DNA of 64,000 nt from assembly GCF_020982545.1 (NCBI RefSeq), contig NZ_JAJKLK010000008.1, positions 248,001 to 312,000 on the forward strand. Direction: 5' to 3'. Each line of letters starts with the position of its first letter. Positions within the stretch are counted from its first letter, which is position 1. The stretch comes from Streptomyces sp. MNU76. GTDB taxonomy: Bacteria; Actinomycetota; Actinomycetes; Streptomycetales; Streptomycetaceae. The notes below the pieces were generated by a model. That model saw only the letters and a list, made by a program, of their open reading frames with translations, was not told the origin of the DNA and ran no database searches. The position numbers and the translations under genes were made by a program. This document shows, one piece after another, positions 50,793 to 59,639 of the stretch.

Positions 50793-51374
50793 ATGGTGGC
50801 ATTCCGTGGTCCGAAGGTGTGGCTGTGGCGATGGCGGCGCAACCCGCTCAGACGGCGCAGCGACCGGCTGGAGTCCTGGGTCGTGCTGACCGCCTGGGCG
50901 CTGACACTGTTCGGCGGGGTGGCCGCGGGCCTCCTGGCCGCCGACTCCGTGGAGTCCGGCCTCGCCCGGCAGCGCGCCGAGTGGCGCCCGGTCGGCGCGG
51001 TCCTCACGGAGGACGCGCCCGAGCCGTCCGGCCAGAGCGGCACGGCCGCGGAGAAGGTGTGGGCGAAGGTCCGCTGGACCGCGCCGGACGGTTCCGAGCA
51101 CGAGGGCCAGGCCCGGGTCGACCCCGCCGGCCTGATGGGAGAGCCGGTCACCGTCTGGACGGACGCCGAGGGGCTGCTGGTCACCAAGCCCGCCAGTGAG
51201 TCCCAGGCCCGGTTCCGCGCCGCGCTGGTGGGCGGTTTCGCGGGTCTGTTCGTGGCGGCCCTGCCCTTCGTGGGCGGCCGACTGGTGCGCGGCTGGATGG
51301 AACGGCGGCGGATGGACCAGTGGGACGTGGAGTGGGAGCGGATCGGTCCGCTCTGGGAGCGCAAGATCTGGTGA
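50793..51374 (+). CDS. Rv1733c-like two-helix membrane protein
   Basis: 193 residues from ATG 50793 (GAGGGAGGG 8 nt before). Begins with a basic WLWRWRRNPLRRRSDRLESW motif, then helix 1 (VVLTAWALTLFGGVAAGLLA), an extracytoplasmic domain of about 100 residues (VWAKVRWTAPDGSEHEGQAR, VWTDAEG) and helix 2 (AALVGGFAGLFVAALPFVGG), and a charged tail. WRRNPLRRxSDRxE is the Rv1733c/SCO-family hallmark. Function unknown; stress or dormancy links known in mycobacteria need not apply. Confidence 0.82.
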   Translation: MVAFRGPKVWLWRWRRNPLRRRSDRLESWVVLTAWALTLFGGVAAGLLAADSVESGLARQRAEWRPVGAVLTEDAPEPSGQSGTAAEKVWAKVRWTAPDGSEHEGQARVDPAGLMGEPVTVWTDAEGLLVTKPASESQARFRAALVGGFAGLFVAALPFVGGRLVRGWMERRRMDQWDVEWERIGPLWERKIW

Positions 51375-51506
51375 GCGTGAGCGTGAGCGCGGGCGGGGCG
51401 TGGACGTGACGGCGATCGTCCCGCGCGAGGCCGACGGCCGGACGAGGCCCGTGGGGGTGGCTCCGTCCGGCCGCCGGGGGGACTCACCGGTGGGTGACGA
51501 GAGCCG

Positions 51507-52289
51507 TCACCGGTAGGTGATGTCCGAGGTGGAGTACTTGCAGTTGGTGCTGTCGGGGCCGGTGCCGACAGCGGTGTTGTTGTTGTACTTCTGGCAGGGG
51601 ATGACCTTGCGGCCGCTGTCGTTGAGGATCGTGATGCCCCGCAGGGTCGCCACGTCGCCCCGGTTGACGTTGATGCCGACCAGGCGCGCCGTGGAGCCCG
51701 TCCCGGTCACCTCGATGTTGCTGAGGTTCACCTGGCGGGTGTACTGCGTCGAACAGTCGCCGCAGGAGCGGTACAGCGTCTTGAACTCGCTGACCGCGAA
51801 GTTGGAGATGTTCAGGGTGCCGGGCCCGTTGTGCTGGAAGACCTTGTCGGCCGCCTTCCTGGCGCCGCCTCCGGTCACCGTGTAGGTGGAGCCGCCGCGG
51901 AAGGTCGCCGCGTCCTCGCCGACGTCCTCCCACCAGACGTTCTGCAGGGTGCAGTTGCCCTCGCAGTGGATGCCGTCGGCGCCGGGCGCGCCGATGATGA
52001 CATTCTTCAGCGTCGCGCCGGCCGCGAGCTTGAAGATCGGGTCCTGGCCCTCCTCCTGGCCGTCGCCGGCCAGGGCGCCGCTGCCGTAGTAGCGGACCAT
52101 GCCGCCGTCCCGGGTGCCCGACACCGAGATGGTGGAGGACACCGGCTGACTGCCGTTGGCGGACGGCCAGGTGGCGGCGTTCGCCGGAGTGGCCCCACTG
52201 GTCATGATCATGCCAAACGAGAGGCTGAACGCGGCGAACGTGCCGGTCAGCGCGCGCGTGCGGGCACGCGGACGTGCTGCAGAAGTCAT
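51507..52289 (-). CDS. Secreted pectate lyase, PL3 family
   Basis: 260 residues; signal peptide ends around SGATPANA. The parallel beta-helix features are GSGALAGDGQEEGQDPIFKL, ATLKNVIIGAPGADGIHCEG, CTLQNVWWEDVGEDAATFRG (acidic Ca-binding and catalytic region) and the Cys pairs CGDCSTQ, CQKY...NCKY that are typical of PL3. It cleaves polygalacturonate by beta-elimination outside the cell. It is 46 nt downstream of the PL1 lyase, likely the same transcript from the promoter at 53433-53461. Confidence 0.92.
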   Translation of the reverse strand: MTSAARPRARTRALTGTFAAFSLSFGMIMTSGATPANAATWPSANGSQPVSSTISVSGTRDGGMVRYYGSGALAGDGQEEGQDPIFKLAAGATLKNVIIGAPGADGIHCEGNCTLQNVWWEDVGEDAATFRGGSTYTVTGGGARKAADKVFQHNGPGTLNISNFAVSEFKTLYRSCGDCSTQYTRQVNLSNIEVTGTGSTARLVGINVNRGDVATLRGITILNDSGRKVIPCQKYNNNTAVGTGPDSTNCKYSTSDITYR

Positions 52290-52335
52290 GTCCCGATTCC
52301 TTCTGTGGTCCGAGCGGATGGGGGTTGGCGGGTTC

Positions 52336-53313
52336 TCAGAGTTTTCCGGCGCCCGCTCCCGACGTCACCGCGGCGACGACGGAGGAGGCGGGCTCGGCGC
52401 TGTAGCCGTAGGGCGGGGTGGTGAAGCTCCCCACCCGGGAGATCTCGGTGGCGGCCCCACCGAGGTCGTTGCCGCGCAGATTCGCGTAGCCGTCCACGTC
52501 ACTGCTGCGGTTCGTGGTGACCGCGACTCCCGTGTTGCGGAAGACGTTGTTCTCCACGAGCATCTGGGCACCCATGCGCGAGTGGCAGGCGGTCTCGGCG
52601 CCGTTCACGTAGTTGTTGTAGAAGTGCCCGGTGCCGAAGCGCAGGCTCGGGATGCGCGAGTACACGTTGCTGAAGTGGTTGTGGTGGTACGTCACCCTCA
52701 GGCGGCCGGTGTCCTCGGAGGCGTTGTTGTCGCTGTGCCCGACGAGCGAGCCCTTGAAGTGCTCCTTGAAGGTGTTCCACGACACCGTCACGTTGTCGGA
52801 ACCGTGGTTGATGTCCAGCAGGCCGTCGTAGTGGTCCTTGTCGTGACTGCGGTCCGCCGAGAAGGAGTTGTGGTCGATCCACACCCTCGTGGACTCCTGG
52901 ACGGTGATCCCGTCGGCGGGCGCCACCGGCTTGCTGATGTTCAGGTTGCGGACGACGACATTGGTCTCCTCCTTGATGCGCAGGCCGCCGCCGGTGAACC
53001 CGGAGGACGAACCCACGCCCAGCACCGTCGTGTTGGAGCCGATGTCGACCTGGCCGCTGAGCGAGATCAGGCCGTTCACCCGGACGACCTTCGCCGCGTT
53101 GCCGGTGACGGCGCTCTGGAACGCGGCGAGCGTGGAGACCGTGACCGCGGAGGCGCCGCCGCCGCCGGTGGTCCCGGCGCCGAAGCCGATGGGCGAGGTC
53201 TCCGCCGCGCCCGCCGCCTGCGGCAGGGCGAGCACGGCGGTCGTCGCCAGCGCGGCGGCCGCGGCCGCCAGCGCCGATCTTTGCGCGTGTGTACGTGGGG
53301 GGACGGTACGCAT
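52336..53313 (-). CDS. Secreted pectate lyase, PL1 family
   Basis: 325 residues from ATG 53313; signal peptide AAAAALATTAVLALPQAAGA. Beta-helix signature: VWIDHNSFS (the WIDH motif), DGLLDINHGSDNVTVSWNTF (Ca ligands), HHNHFSNVYSRIPSLRFGTG (RIPxxR, catalytic Arg) are complete. Cleaves pectate extracellularly. Two in-frame upstream ATG codons exist but lie outside the leader. Promoter with an AAGCGCTT operator inside is 120 nt upstream, so it is probably induced by plant polysaccharide. Confidence 0.93.
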   Translation of the reverse strand: MRTVPPRTHAQRSALAAAAAALATTAVLALPQAAGAAETSPIGFGAGTTGGGGASAVTVSTLAAFQSAVTGNAAKVVRVNGLISLSGQVDIGSNTTVLGVGSSSGFTGGGLRIKEETNVVVRNLNISKPVAPADGITVQESTRVWIDHNSFSADRSHDKDHYDGLLDINHGSDNVTVSWNTFKEHFKGSLVGHSDNNASEDTGRLRVTYHHNHFSNVYSRIPSLRFGTGHFYNNYVNGAETACHSRMGAQMLVENNVFRNTGVAVTTNRSSDVDGYANLRGNDLGGAATEISRVGSFTTPPYGYSAEPASSVVAAVTSGAGAGKL

Positions 53314-53432
53314 GCGGGTGCGTCCCTTCAGGGGAGAGCTGATGGTCATGTACATGAATGAAGTTCGCTGCTCTGATCGTGACGTGCCAATGCCGGGGAG
53401 CTGTGCCGTGATTGGTTCACATCGCTGAACGG

Positions 53433-53461
53433 AAAGTAGAGGGCAAGCGCTTTCTGGTCAA
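53433..53461 (-). promoter_or_regulatory. Pectate lyase promoter with LacI-type operator between -35 and -10
   Basis: On the minus strand: TTGACC (53461-53456), exactly 17 nt, TACTTT (53438-53433). The spacer holds GAAAGCGCTTGC (53454-53443) with the palindromic core AAGCGCTT (53445-53452), the half-site signature of LacI/GalR repressors. Occupancy would block RNA polymerase. Confidence 0.65.
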
Positions 53462-53569
53462 CGCTTTGCGCAAAAGACATAGGGTCGACCCAGGTGGGAG
53501 GCGGTCGCCCGGGCCGGACGGGTGCGGCCGGCGGATCCGTGGGGTGATGGAAGCGAATTCTTTCGACGG

Positions 53570-53583
53570 GTGGGAGCGCTTCC
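53570..53583. promoter_or_regulatory. CebR-like operator before the esterase gene
   Basis: TGGGAGCGCTTCCA matches the CebR box TGGGAGCGCTCCCA at 13 of 14 positions. It is 62 nt before the esterase start. CebR represses cellulose-related genes until cello-oligosaccharides appear. TGGAAGCGAATTC at 53547 is a weaker relative, and TTTGCGCAAA lies at 53465. Confidence 0.6.
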
Positions 53584-53644
53584 ATGGCTTCCATGTCCAT
53601 GTCACGATGCCCTTCCCGCCGACCTCACGGGAAGGCACAACGAC

Positions 53645-54970
53645 GTGACCCCCACCCCCCGCCACCGCACCCGCGGACCACGGCGTCCGATGTTCGTCGC
53701 GCTGCTGGGAGCGCTGACGGCGCTGCTCGCCGCCACGCTCCTGACCGCCCCCGCGGCCGCCGCCGCGGACACGGGAACCGAGGCCGCCCCCCGGGCCGCA
53801 CTCGCCGAGATCACCGGCTTCGGCACCAACCCCAGCAACCTGCAGATGTACCTGTACGTGCCGCAGAACGTGACCGCGAAGCCGGCGATCGTGGTCGCCG
53901 TGCACTACTGCACCGGCTCGGGACCGGCGATGTACAACGGCACCGAGTACGCCTCGCTGGCCGACCGCTACGGGTTCATCGTCGTGTACCCGTCCGTCAC
54001 CCGGAGCAGCAAGTGCTTCGACGTGGCCTCCCCGCAGGCGCTGACCCGGGGCGGCGGCAGTGACCCCGTGGGCATCAAGTCCATGGTCGACTGGACCGTC
54101 CGCACCTACGGCGCCGACACCGACCGGATCTTCGCCACCGGTATCTCCTCCGGCGCGATGATGACCAACGTCCTCCTCGGCGACTACCCCGACGTGTTCG
54201 CCGCCGGCGCCGCCTTCGCGGGCGTGCCCTTCGCCTGCTTCGCCACCACCAACGGCTCCGAGTGGAACAGCGACTGCGCGAACGGCACCGTCGTCCGCAC
54301 CCCGCAGGCGTGGGGCGACCTCGTCCGCGGTGCCTACCCCGGCTACACCGGGCCCCGGCCGCGTATGCAGGTCTGGCACGGCACCACGGACGACGTGCTG
54401 CGCTACCCCAACTTCGGCGAGCAGATCAAGCAGTGGACCAATGTGCACGGTGTCGGCCAGGCACCGGCCGCCACCGACTCGCCCCAGTCCAACTGGACCC
54501 GCACCCGCTACGGCGGCACCGGTGACCGCGCCCCCGTCGAGGCCATCAGCCTCCAGGGCGCCGGCCACAACGTCTACGCCTGGGGCATGGGCGAGCGCGT
54601 GCTCACCTTCTTCGGCCTGGGCGGCTCCGGCCCCGCGCCCCAGCCTCCGGCCGGCCCCTGCAAGGTGACCGTCACCACCGACGCGTGGAGCAACGGGCTG
54701 ACCGCCTCGGTGACCGTCACCAACACCGGTACGACGGCGGTCAACGGCTGGAAGCTGGGATTCACCCTGGCCTCCGGACAGACCGTCACCAACGGCTGGG
54801 GCGCGACGTACAGCCCGGCGAGCGGCGCGGTGACGGCGACGAACGCCACGTACAACGCCGCGATCGCACCCGGAGCGAGCGTCAGCATCGGCTACCAGGC
54901 CACGCACACCGGAAACAGCGCGGTTCCCTCGGCGTACACGCTCAACGGGACGGCGTGCACGACGGGTTGA
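53645..54970 (+). CDS. Secreted PHB-depolymerase-type esterase with CBM2
   Basis: 441 residues from GTG 53645 (GGAAGG upstream). Signal peptide RRPMFVALLGALTALLAATL. Residues about 50-330 are an Esterase_PHB domain: VVAVHYCTGSGPAMY, GISSGAMMTNVLLGDY (nucleophile Ser in GxSxG), LQGAGHNVYAW (His). Residues about 345-441 are carbohydrate-binding module family 2 (CKVTVTTDAWSNGLTASVTV, GWKLGFTLASGQTV, NGTACTTG with the end-to-end Cys bridge). The set is typical of acetyl-xylan/feruloyl esterase acting on plant wall. CebR-like operator upstream. Confidence 0.92.
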   Translation: MTPTPRHRTRGPRRPMFVALLGALTALLAATLLTAPAAAAADTGTEAAPRAALAEITGFGTNPSNLQMYLYVPQNVTAKPAIVVAVHYCTGSGPAMYNGTEYASLADRYGFIVVYPSVTRSSKCFDVASPQALTRGGGSDPVGIKSMVDWTVRTYGADTDRIFATGISSGAMMTNVLLGDYPDVFAAGAAFAGVPFACFATTNGSEWNSDCANGTVVRTPQAWGDLVRGAYPGYTGPRPRMQVWHGTTDDVLRYPNFGEQIKQWTNVHGVGQAPAATDSPQSNWTRTRYGGTGDRAPVEAISLQGAGHNVYAWGMGERVLTFFGLGGSGPAPQPPAGPCKVTVTTDAWSNGLTASVTVTNTGTTAVNGWKLGFTLASGQTVTNGWGATYSPASGAVTATNATYNAAIAPGASVSIGYQATHTGNSAVPSAYTLNGTACTTG

Positions 54971-55257
54971 CGCGTGCGGGCGTGGCGGGTTGACGCGCGC
55001 GGGGAGGGCTCGGCTCGGGGCGGTGGCGCACCGGGTGGACCCGCCCCGAAGCGCCGTCGGCCGGGGTTCTCCCCGCTCCGGGGCGGACCCCTCACCGCCC
55101 TCCGGGCGCACACCGGCCATGCGTGCGCCCGGACCACGTGTCCGACGTTTCGGCCCCCGGTCCGCCCGATTCGACCTGGTAGCCCCGGTTCCCTCCCGAT
55201 TCAACCTGGCCCCCGGCCCCTGCCCGCTTCCGCCCCTTTCGCAGAGAGGCACCGTCC
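54971..55257. other. Intergenic region between esterase and SGNH hydrolase
   Basis: About 287 nt of high-GC sequence. No convincing hairpin, promoter or coding frame; the last 60 nt carry CGAGGG/AGAGAGG purine stretches next to the TTG start of the next gene. Confidence 0.3.
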
Positions 55258-56622
55258 TTGCACCCGATCGACAGCCCTCAGCCCGTTCGGCCGGCCGGCA
55301 GGGCGCCGTTCGCCGCCGTGCTCGCCGTCTGTGTCCTCGCCCTGGCCCTCGTGGTGGCCTCGTCGGCCGTGGTCGCCCTGGTCAGGAGCCCGCACCGAGC
55401 CGACGGGACCGGAACCGGTGACACGGCGACAAGCGCCCGGCACTGGGTGAACACCTGGTCCGCGATGCCGCAGCTCACCGAGCCGCACAACATGCCGCCC
55501 GCGCCGTTCACCGGGGACCGGGCCGTGCTGGTCGACACCACCCTGCGGCAGACCGTGCGCGTCACCACCGGCGGTGACCGCCTCCGGCTGCGCTTCTCCA
55601 ACGCCTTCGGCGGCAGCGCGCTGCCCCTGACCGCCGTACGGGTGGCCCTTCCGCTGGACGGGCGGGCGGGGGTCGGCGCCATCGAACCCGGCACCTCCCG
55701 GCCGGTGACGTTCAGCGGGCGGAGGTCCACGACCGTGCCGGTCGGCGCCCAAGTGGTCTCGGACCCGCTGGACTTCGCGCTGAGGCCCGGCACCAATCTC
55801 ACCGTGACGGCGTACCTCGCCGAGGGGCAGGCATCTCTCGCCCTCACCTCGCACCCCGGCTCCCGCACCACCTCGTACCTCGTGCACGGCGACCACGCCG
55901 AGGACGCGGACCTGTCCGGCGCGACCCCGACCGACCACTGGTACCTGCTCAGCGACGTCGAGGTGCTGTCCCGGCCCGCCGCGACCGCCGTCGCCGTCCT
56001 CGGTGACTCGCTCACCGACGGCCGGGGCTCCACCACCAACGGCAACAACCGCTGGCCGGACCAGCTCTTCGACCGGCTGCAGCGGCAGCCCGGCACCCGG
56101 CACATCGCCGTGGTGAACCAGGCGGCGGGTGGCAACCGCGTCCTCAACGACGGGCTCGGGCCAAACGCCCTCGCCCGCCTGGACCGCGACGTCCTGGCCC
56201 ACAGCGCGGTCGGACAGCTCATCGTCTTCGAGGGCGTCAACGACCTTGGCACCGCCGAGGCCACCCCCGCCGCCCAGCAGCGCGTCGCCGCCGACCTCAT
56301 CGCCGGCTACGAGCAGATCATCGTCCGCGCCCACGCACAGGGCATCCGTGTGTACGGCGCCACCCTGCTGCCCTTCGGCGGCAACACCCCCTACGACGAC
56401 GCCGCCGGGCACCGCGAGGCCGCACGGCAGACCGTCAACGCCTGGATCCGCGGCAGCGGCCGCTTCGACGCCGTCCTCGACTTCGACCGCGCGGTCCGCG
56501 ACCCCGCCGAGCCGAGCCGCCTCCTGCCCGGCCTGCACGACGGCGACTGGCTGCACCTCAACCCGGAGGGCTACCGGCTCCTGGCCGAGGCGGTCCCGGC
56601 CCGGCTGTTCCGGCGGGGCTGA
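55258..56622 (+). CDS. Secreted/anchored SGNH (GDSL) hydrolase
   Basis: 454 residues from TTG 55258, with AGAGAGG upstream. A single N-terminal hydrophobic helix (FAAVLAVCVLALALVVASSA) serves as signal or anchor. SGNH blocks: VLGDSLTDGRGS (I, Ser), NQAAGGNRVLNDG (II, Gly), FEGVNDLG (III, Asn) and DWLHLNPEGYRLLA (V, Asp/His). An N-terminal beta-sandwich (about 60-230) precedes the catalytic domain, as in rhamnogalacturonan acetylesterase-like proteins. It probably deacetylates polysaccharide outside the cell, fitting the pectate lyases nearby. Confidence 0.88.
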   Translation: MHPIDSPQPVRPAGRAPFAAVLAVCVLALALVVASSAVVALVRSPHRADGTGTGDTATSARHWVNTWSAMPQLTEPHNMPPAPFTGDRAVLVDTTLRQTVRVTTGGDRLRLRFSNAFGGSALPLTAVRVALPLDGRAGVGAIEPGTSRPVTFSGRRSTTVPVGAQVVSDPLDFALRPGTNLTVTAYLAEGQASLALTSHPGSRTTSYLVHGDHAEDADLSGATPTDHWYLLSDVEVLSRPAATAVAVLGDSLTDGRGSTTNGNNRWPDQLFDRLQRQPGTRHIAVVNQAAGGNRVLNDGLGPNALARLDRDVLAHSAVGQLIVFEGVNDLGTAEATPAAQQRVAADLIAGYEQIIVRAHAQGIRVYGATLLPFGGNTPYDDAAGHREAARQTVNAWIRGSGRFDAVLDFDRAVRDPAEPSRLLPGLHDGDWLHLNPEGYRLLAEAVPARLFRRG

Positions 56623-56640
56623 CCGGCACGCGAGGCACCC

Positions 56641-56675
56641 GCACCGGTGGTCCGGGCGCGCACCCGTACCGGTGC
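56641..56675. terminator. Hairpin between convergent genes
   Basis: GCACCGGT (56641-56648) and ACCGGTGC (56668-56675) with an inner CGGG/CCCG pair; six nt before the stop codon of the old-yellow-enzyme gene on the other strand. Confidence 0.6.
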
Positions 56676-56680
56676 CCGGC

Positions 56681-57760
56681 CTAGACCGAACGGTGGTACT
56701 GCTCGGGGACACGCACCTCGCCCCCGAGTTCACGGGCCGCCTGCCGGGCCCAGGAGGGGCTGCGGAGCAGTTCCCGGCCGAGCAGGACCGCGTCGGCCTC
56801 GCCGTTGGCGAGGATCTTCTCGGCCTGCTCGGCCTCCGTGATCAGACCGACCGCGGCGACGGGCAGCGCGCTCTCGTTCCTGACCCGGGCGGCGAAGGGC
56901 ACCTGGTAGCCGGGGCCGACGGGGATGTGGACCCCGGGGGCGTTGCCGCCCGAGGAGACGTCCAACAGGTCCACGCCGTGCGCCTTCAGCTCGGCGGCCA
57001 GCCGGACCGTGTCGTCGGCGGTCCAGCCGCCCTCCTCCAGCCACTCGGTGGCGGAGACCCGGAAGAACAGCGGCTTCTCCGTCGGCCACACCTCCCGTAC
57101 CGCGTCGACGACTTCGAGCGCGAGACGGGTCCGGTTCTCCCACGAGCCGCCGTAGGAGTCGGTGCGCCGGTTGGAGTGCGGGGAGAGGAACTCGTTGATC
57201 AGATAGCCGTGGGCGCCGTGGATCTCGACGACCTCGAACCCGGCGGCCAGTGCCCTGCGGGCCGCCTCCGCGAACTGCCCGACGACGTCCTGGATCTGAT
57301 GGAACGTCAACTCGTCCGGCACCGGGTGGCGTTCGTCGAAGGCCAGCGCGCTGGGCGCGACCGGCTGCCAGCCGTGCGCGTCCGCGCCGACCGGTGCCCC
57401 GCCCCGCCACGGCTGATCGGTCGAGGCCTTGCGCCCCGCGTGCGCGAGCTGCACGGCCGGCACCGCACCCTGCCCCTTCAGGAACCCGGTGATCCGGCGG
57501 AACGCCTCGACCTGGGTGTCGTTCCAGAGGCCGAGGTCGTACGGCGAGATGCGGCCCTCGGGGGAGACGGCGGTCGCCTCGACGATGATCAGGCCCGCGC
57601 CGCCGGTGGCGCGCGCCGCGTAGTGCGCGAAGTGCCAGTCGTTCGGGGCGCCCGCCAGGGGGCCCTCGGGCGCGGCCGAGTACTGGCACATCGGGGGCAT
57701 CCACACCCGGTTCGAGATGGTCAGCTCACGCAGGCGGTAGGGCTCGAAGAGCGCGCTCAC
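56681..57760 (-). CDS. NADH:flavin oxidoreductase / old yellow enzyme (YqjM-like)
   Basis: 359 residues from GTG 57760, preceded by TTGGAG; GTG 57778 would add six residues without a ribosome site. TIM-barrel OYE: WMPPMCQYSA (the YqjM-type Cys), VQLAHAGRKAS (His/Arg FMN), HGAHGYLINEFLSPHSNRRT, and DAVLLGRELLRSPSW. Reduces the C=C bond of enones or related electrophiles with NAD(P)H. Divergent from an ArsR regulator across a 143-nt gap holding two operator palindromes, so likely induced by an electrophile or metal signal. Confidence 0.92.
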   Translation of the reverse strand: MSALFEPYRLRELTISNRVWMPPMCQYSAAPEGPLAGAPNDWHFAHYAARATGGAGLIIVEATAVSPEGRISPYDLGLWNDTQVEAFRRITGFLKGQGAVPAVQLAHAGRKASTDQPWRGGAPVGADAHGWQPVAPSALAFDERHPVPDELTFHQIQDVVGQFAEAARRALAAGFEVVEIHGAHGYLINEFLSPHSNRRTDSYGGSWENRTRLALEVVDAVREVWPTEKPLFFRVSATEWLEEGGWTADDTVRLAAELKAHGVDLLDVSSGGNAPGVHIPVGPGYQVPFAARVRNESALPVAAVGLITEAEQAEKILANGEADAVLLGRELLRSPSWARQAARELGGEVRVPEQYHRSV

Positions 57761-57813
57761 GGCGACTCCAATCGTCACGGGATGCCGTCACGGAACGGAC
57801 GGTGTACGGCTCG

Positions 57814-57829
57814 TACGATAGTCATCGTA
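57814..57829. promoter_or_regulatory. ArsR operator, copy 1
   Basis: TACGATAGTCATCGTA: perfect arms TACGAT / ATCGTA, 4-nt spacer, in the gap between the flavin oxidoreductase and ArsR genes. Confidence 0.65.
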
Positions 57830-57847
57830 GTACGACGGATGTCAAAC

Positions 57848-57863
57848 TACGACAGGTCTCGTA
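57848..57863. promoter_or_regulatory. ArsR operator, copy 2
   Basis: TACGACAGGTCTCGTA: perfect arms TACGA / TCGTA, 6-nt spacer, 34 nt downstream of copy 1 and 40 nt before the ArsR start. Confidence 0.65.
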
Positions 57864-57903
57864 CAATAGATTCGACCTGAAGGCCCGATGCAGTGGAGCC
57901 GCC

Positions 57904-58257
57904 GTGACCTCGCCCGCCGTCAGCAGCCGCGACCTCCCGCACCCGGCTCGTGCGGAGATCCGGCTGGAGTCCGTGCTGCACGCGCTCTCCGACCCCATGC
58001 GGCTGCGCATCGTGCGCGAACTCGCCGCCGACGGCGACGAGCTCTCGTGCTCGTACTTCGACCTGCCCGTCACCAAGTCCACGACCACCCACCACTTCCG
58101 GGTGCTGCGCGAGAGCGGGGTGATCCGGCAGGTCTACCGGGGCACGGCCAAGATGAACGGTCTGCGCCGGGACGACCTCGACGGCCTCTTCCCGGGGCTC
58201 CTCGACACCCTCGTCGACGCCGCCGCCCGGGAGGCTGCCCGCCTCGCGGCCGACTGA
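57904..58257 (+). CDS. ArsR family helix-turn-helix regulator
   Basis: 117 residues from GTG 57904 with GTGGAG 6 nt upstream; the longer frame runs over the operator palindromes. Winged HTH: RLESVLHALSDPMRLRIVRE, CSYFDLPVTKSTTTHHFRVL, RESGVIRQVYRG. A single Cys before the recognition helix (LSCSYFD) is not the CxC pair of metal sensors, so it may sense electrophiles or another ligand. Likely represses itself and the divergent old yellow enzyme. Confidence 0.88.
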   Translation: MTSPAVSSRDLPHPARAEIRLESVLHALSDPMRLRIVRELAADGDELSCSYFDLPVTKSTTTHHFRVLRESGVIRQVYRGTAKMNGLRRDDLDGLFPGLLDTLVDAAAREAARLAAD

Positions 58258-58289
58258 ACCCACGAACGGACGCCGCCCGAACCCGCCCC

Positions 58290-59639
58290 TCAGGGCACGG
58301 CGCCACCACCACGCGCTGCCGTCAACAGGGACTCCCAGTCGGGGATCTTCACCACGCCTCTGCCCAGGGAGGCCCCCAAGGCCGCCTCGGCCCTCTCTAT
58401 CGACTGCCAGCCGGACCACTCGACCGGGTCGGGGCCCGCTGCCCGGAGCAGCGCCACCGGGTCGTCCGGCAGGCTCCTGGCCGCCAGCTCCGGCGCGTCC
58501 TCCAGCAGTGAGCTCGCCGTCTCCTTCGCGCAGGGTCGGTTGGTGCCGATCACTCCGGTGGGGCCGCGCTTGATCCAGCCGGCCACGTACTCGCCCGGTG
58601 AGGGCACCCCGTCGCGGAGCACGCGTCCGGCGGCGTGCGGGACCGTGCCGTGGACCGGGTCGAAGGGGAGGCCGTCGACCGGGACACCCCGGTAGCCGAC
58701 CGAGCGGAGGACCAGCTGGGCCTCGATCACCTCGTACCGTCCGGTGCCGCTCACCCCGCCGTGGCCGTCGGGCTCCGTGCGCTCCAGGCGTACGCCGCGG
58801 ACGCGGTCCCCGTCGGAGAGGATCTCGACGGGCCGCAGGAAGAAGCGCAGTCGGATGCCGTGGCGGCCGGCCGGGGCGGGCGCGGTGGCCCAGCCGCGCA
58901 GCACCTCGACGTTGCGGCGCTGCGGGGCGGGCAGGGAGGAGGGGTCGACATAGCCGGGGTCCAGCTCCAGTTCGGCCGGGTCGACGGTCACCCGGGAGTC
59001 CGGGAGGGTGCTCAGCTCGCGCAGCTCCTTGGTGGTGAACCGGGCCTGGGAGGGGCCCCGGCGGCCCACCATGTGCACGCGGGTGACCGTGCCGGCGGCG
59101 AGGGAGTCCAGGGCGGCCTGCGGCATGTCGGTGGGCGTCAGCTCGGTCGCCCCGCGCGCGAGCATCCGCGTGACGTCCACCGCCACGTTGCCCACCCCGA
59201 TGACGACGGCGGTGCGTGCCCCGGCGAGGAAGCCGTCGGCCACCGCGTCCGGGTGCGCGCTGTACCAGGAGACGAACTCCGTCGCCGACCAGCAGCCGCG
59301 CAGGTCCTCGCCCGGGATGCCGAGCCGTCTGTCCGTCGCGGCACCCACGCAGTACACGACCGCGTGGTACAGCTCCCGCAGCCGGGCGACGGGCACCCCG
59401 TCCGCGCCCACCCGGACGCCGCCGAGGAACCGCACCCGCTCGTGCTCCAGCACGGTCCGCAGATTGTTCTGCAGCGACTTGATCTTCTCGTGGTCCGGGG
59501 CCACCCCGTAGCGCACCAGGCCGTACGGGCACGGCAGCCGGTCCAGCACATGGACGTGCACCCCCGGGTCCTGCTGGACGAGGCTCTGGGCGGTGTAGCA
59601 CCCGCTCGGCCCCGAACCGACGACGGCGACGCGCAGCAC
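58290..59639 (-). CDS. FAD-dependent ferredoxin-NADP reductase (adrenodoxin reductase type)
   Basis: 449 residues from GTG 59639, AAGGAG upstream. VAVVGSGPSGCYTAQSL is the FAD Rossmann motif, CPYGLVRYGVAPDHEKIK the adrenodoxin-reductase hallmark, VIGVGNVAVDVTRML the NADP Rossmann (GxGNVAxDxxR), and AGWIKRGPTGVIGTNR the C-terminal FAD segment. It passes electrons from NADPH to a ferredoxin for P450s or other oxidases; no ferredoxin gene is adjacent. Similar to mycobacterial FprA. Confidence 0.92.
   Translation of the reverse strand: MLRVAVVGSGPSGCYTAQSLVQQDPGVHVHVLDRLPCPYGLVRYGVAPDHEKIKSLQNNLRTVLEHERVRFLGGVRVGADGVPVARLRELYHAVVYCVGAATDRRLGIPGEDLRGCWSATEFVSWYSAHPDAVADGFLAGARTAVVIGVGNVAVDVTRMLARGATELTPTDMPQAALDSLAAGTVTRVHMVGRRGPSQARFTTKELRELSTLPDSRVTVDPAELELDPGYVDPSSLPAPQRRNVEVLRGWATAPAPAGRHGIRLRFFLRPVEILSDGDRVRGVRLERTEPDGHGGVSGTGRYEVIEAQLVLRSVGYRGVPVDGLPFDPVHGTVPHAAGRVLRDGVPSPGEYVAGWIKRGPTGVIGTNRPCAKETASSLLEDAPELAARSLPDDPVALLRAAGPDPVEWSGWQSIERAEAALGASLGRGVVKIPDWESLLTAARGGGAVP

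Noticed and set aside
53417..55252. Minus-strand frame of 611 codons opposite the CBM2 esterase
   Set aside because: Shadow; the plus strand has signal peptide, GxSxG and CBM2.
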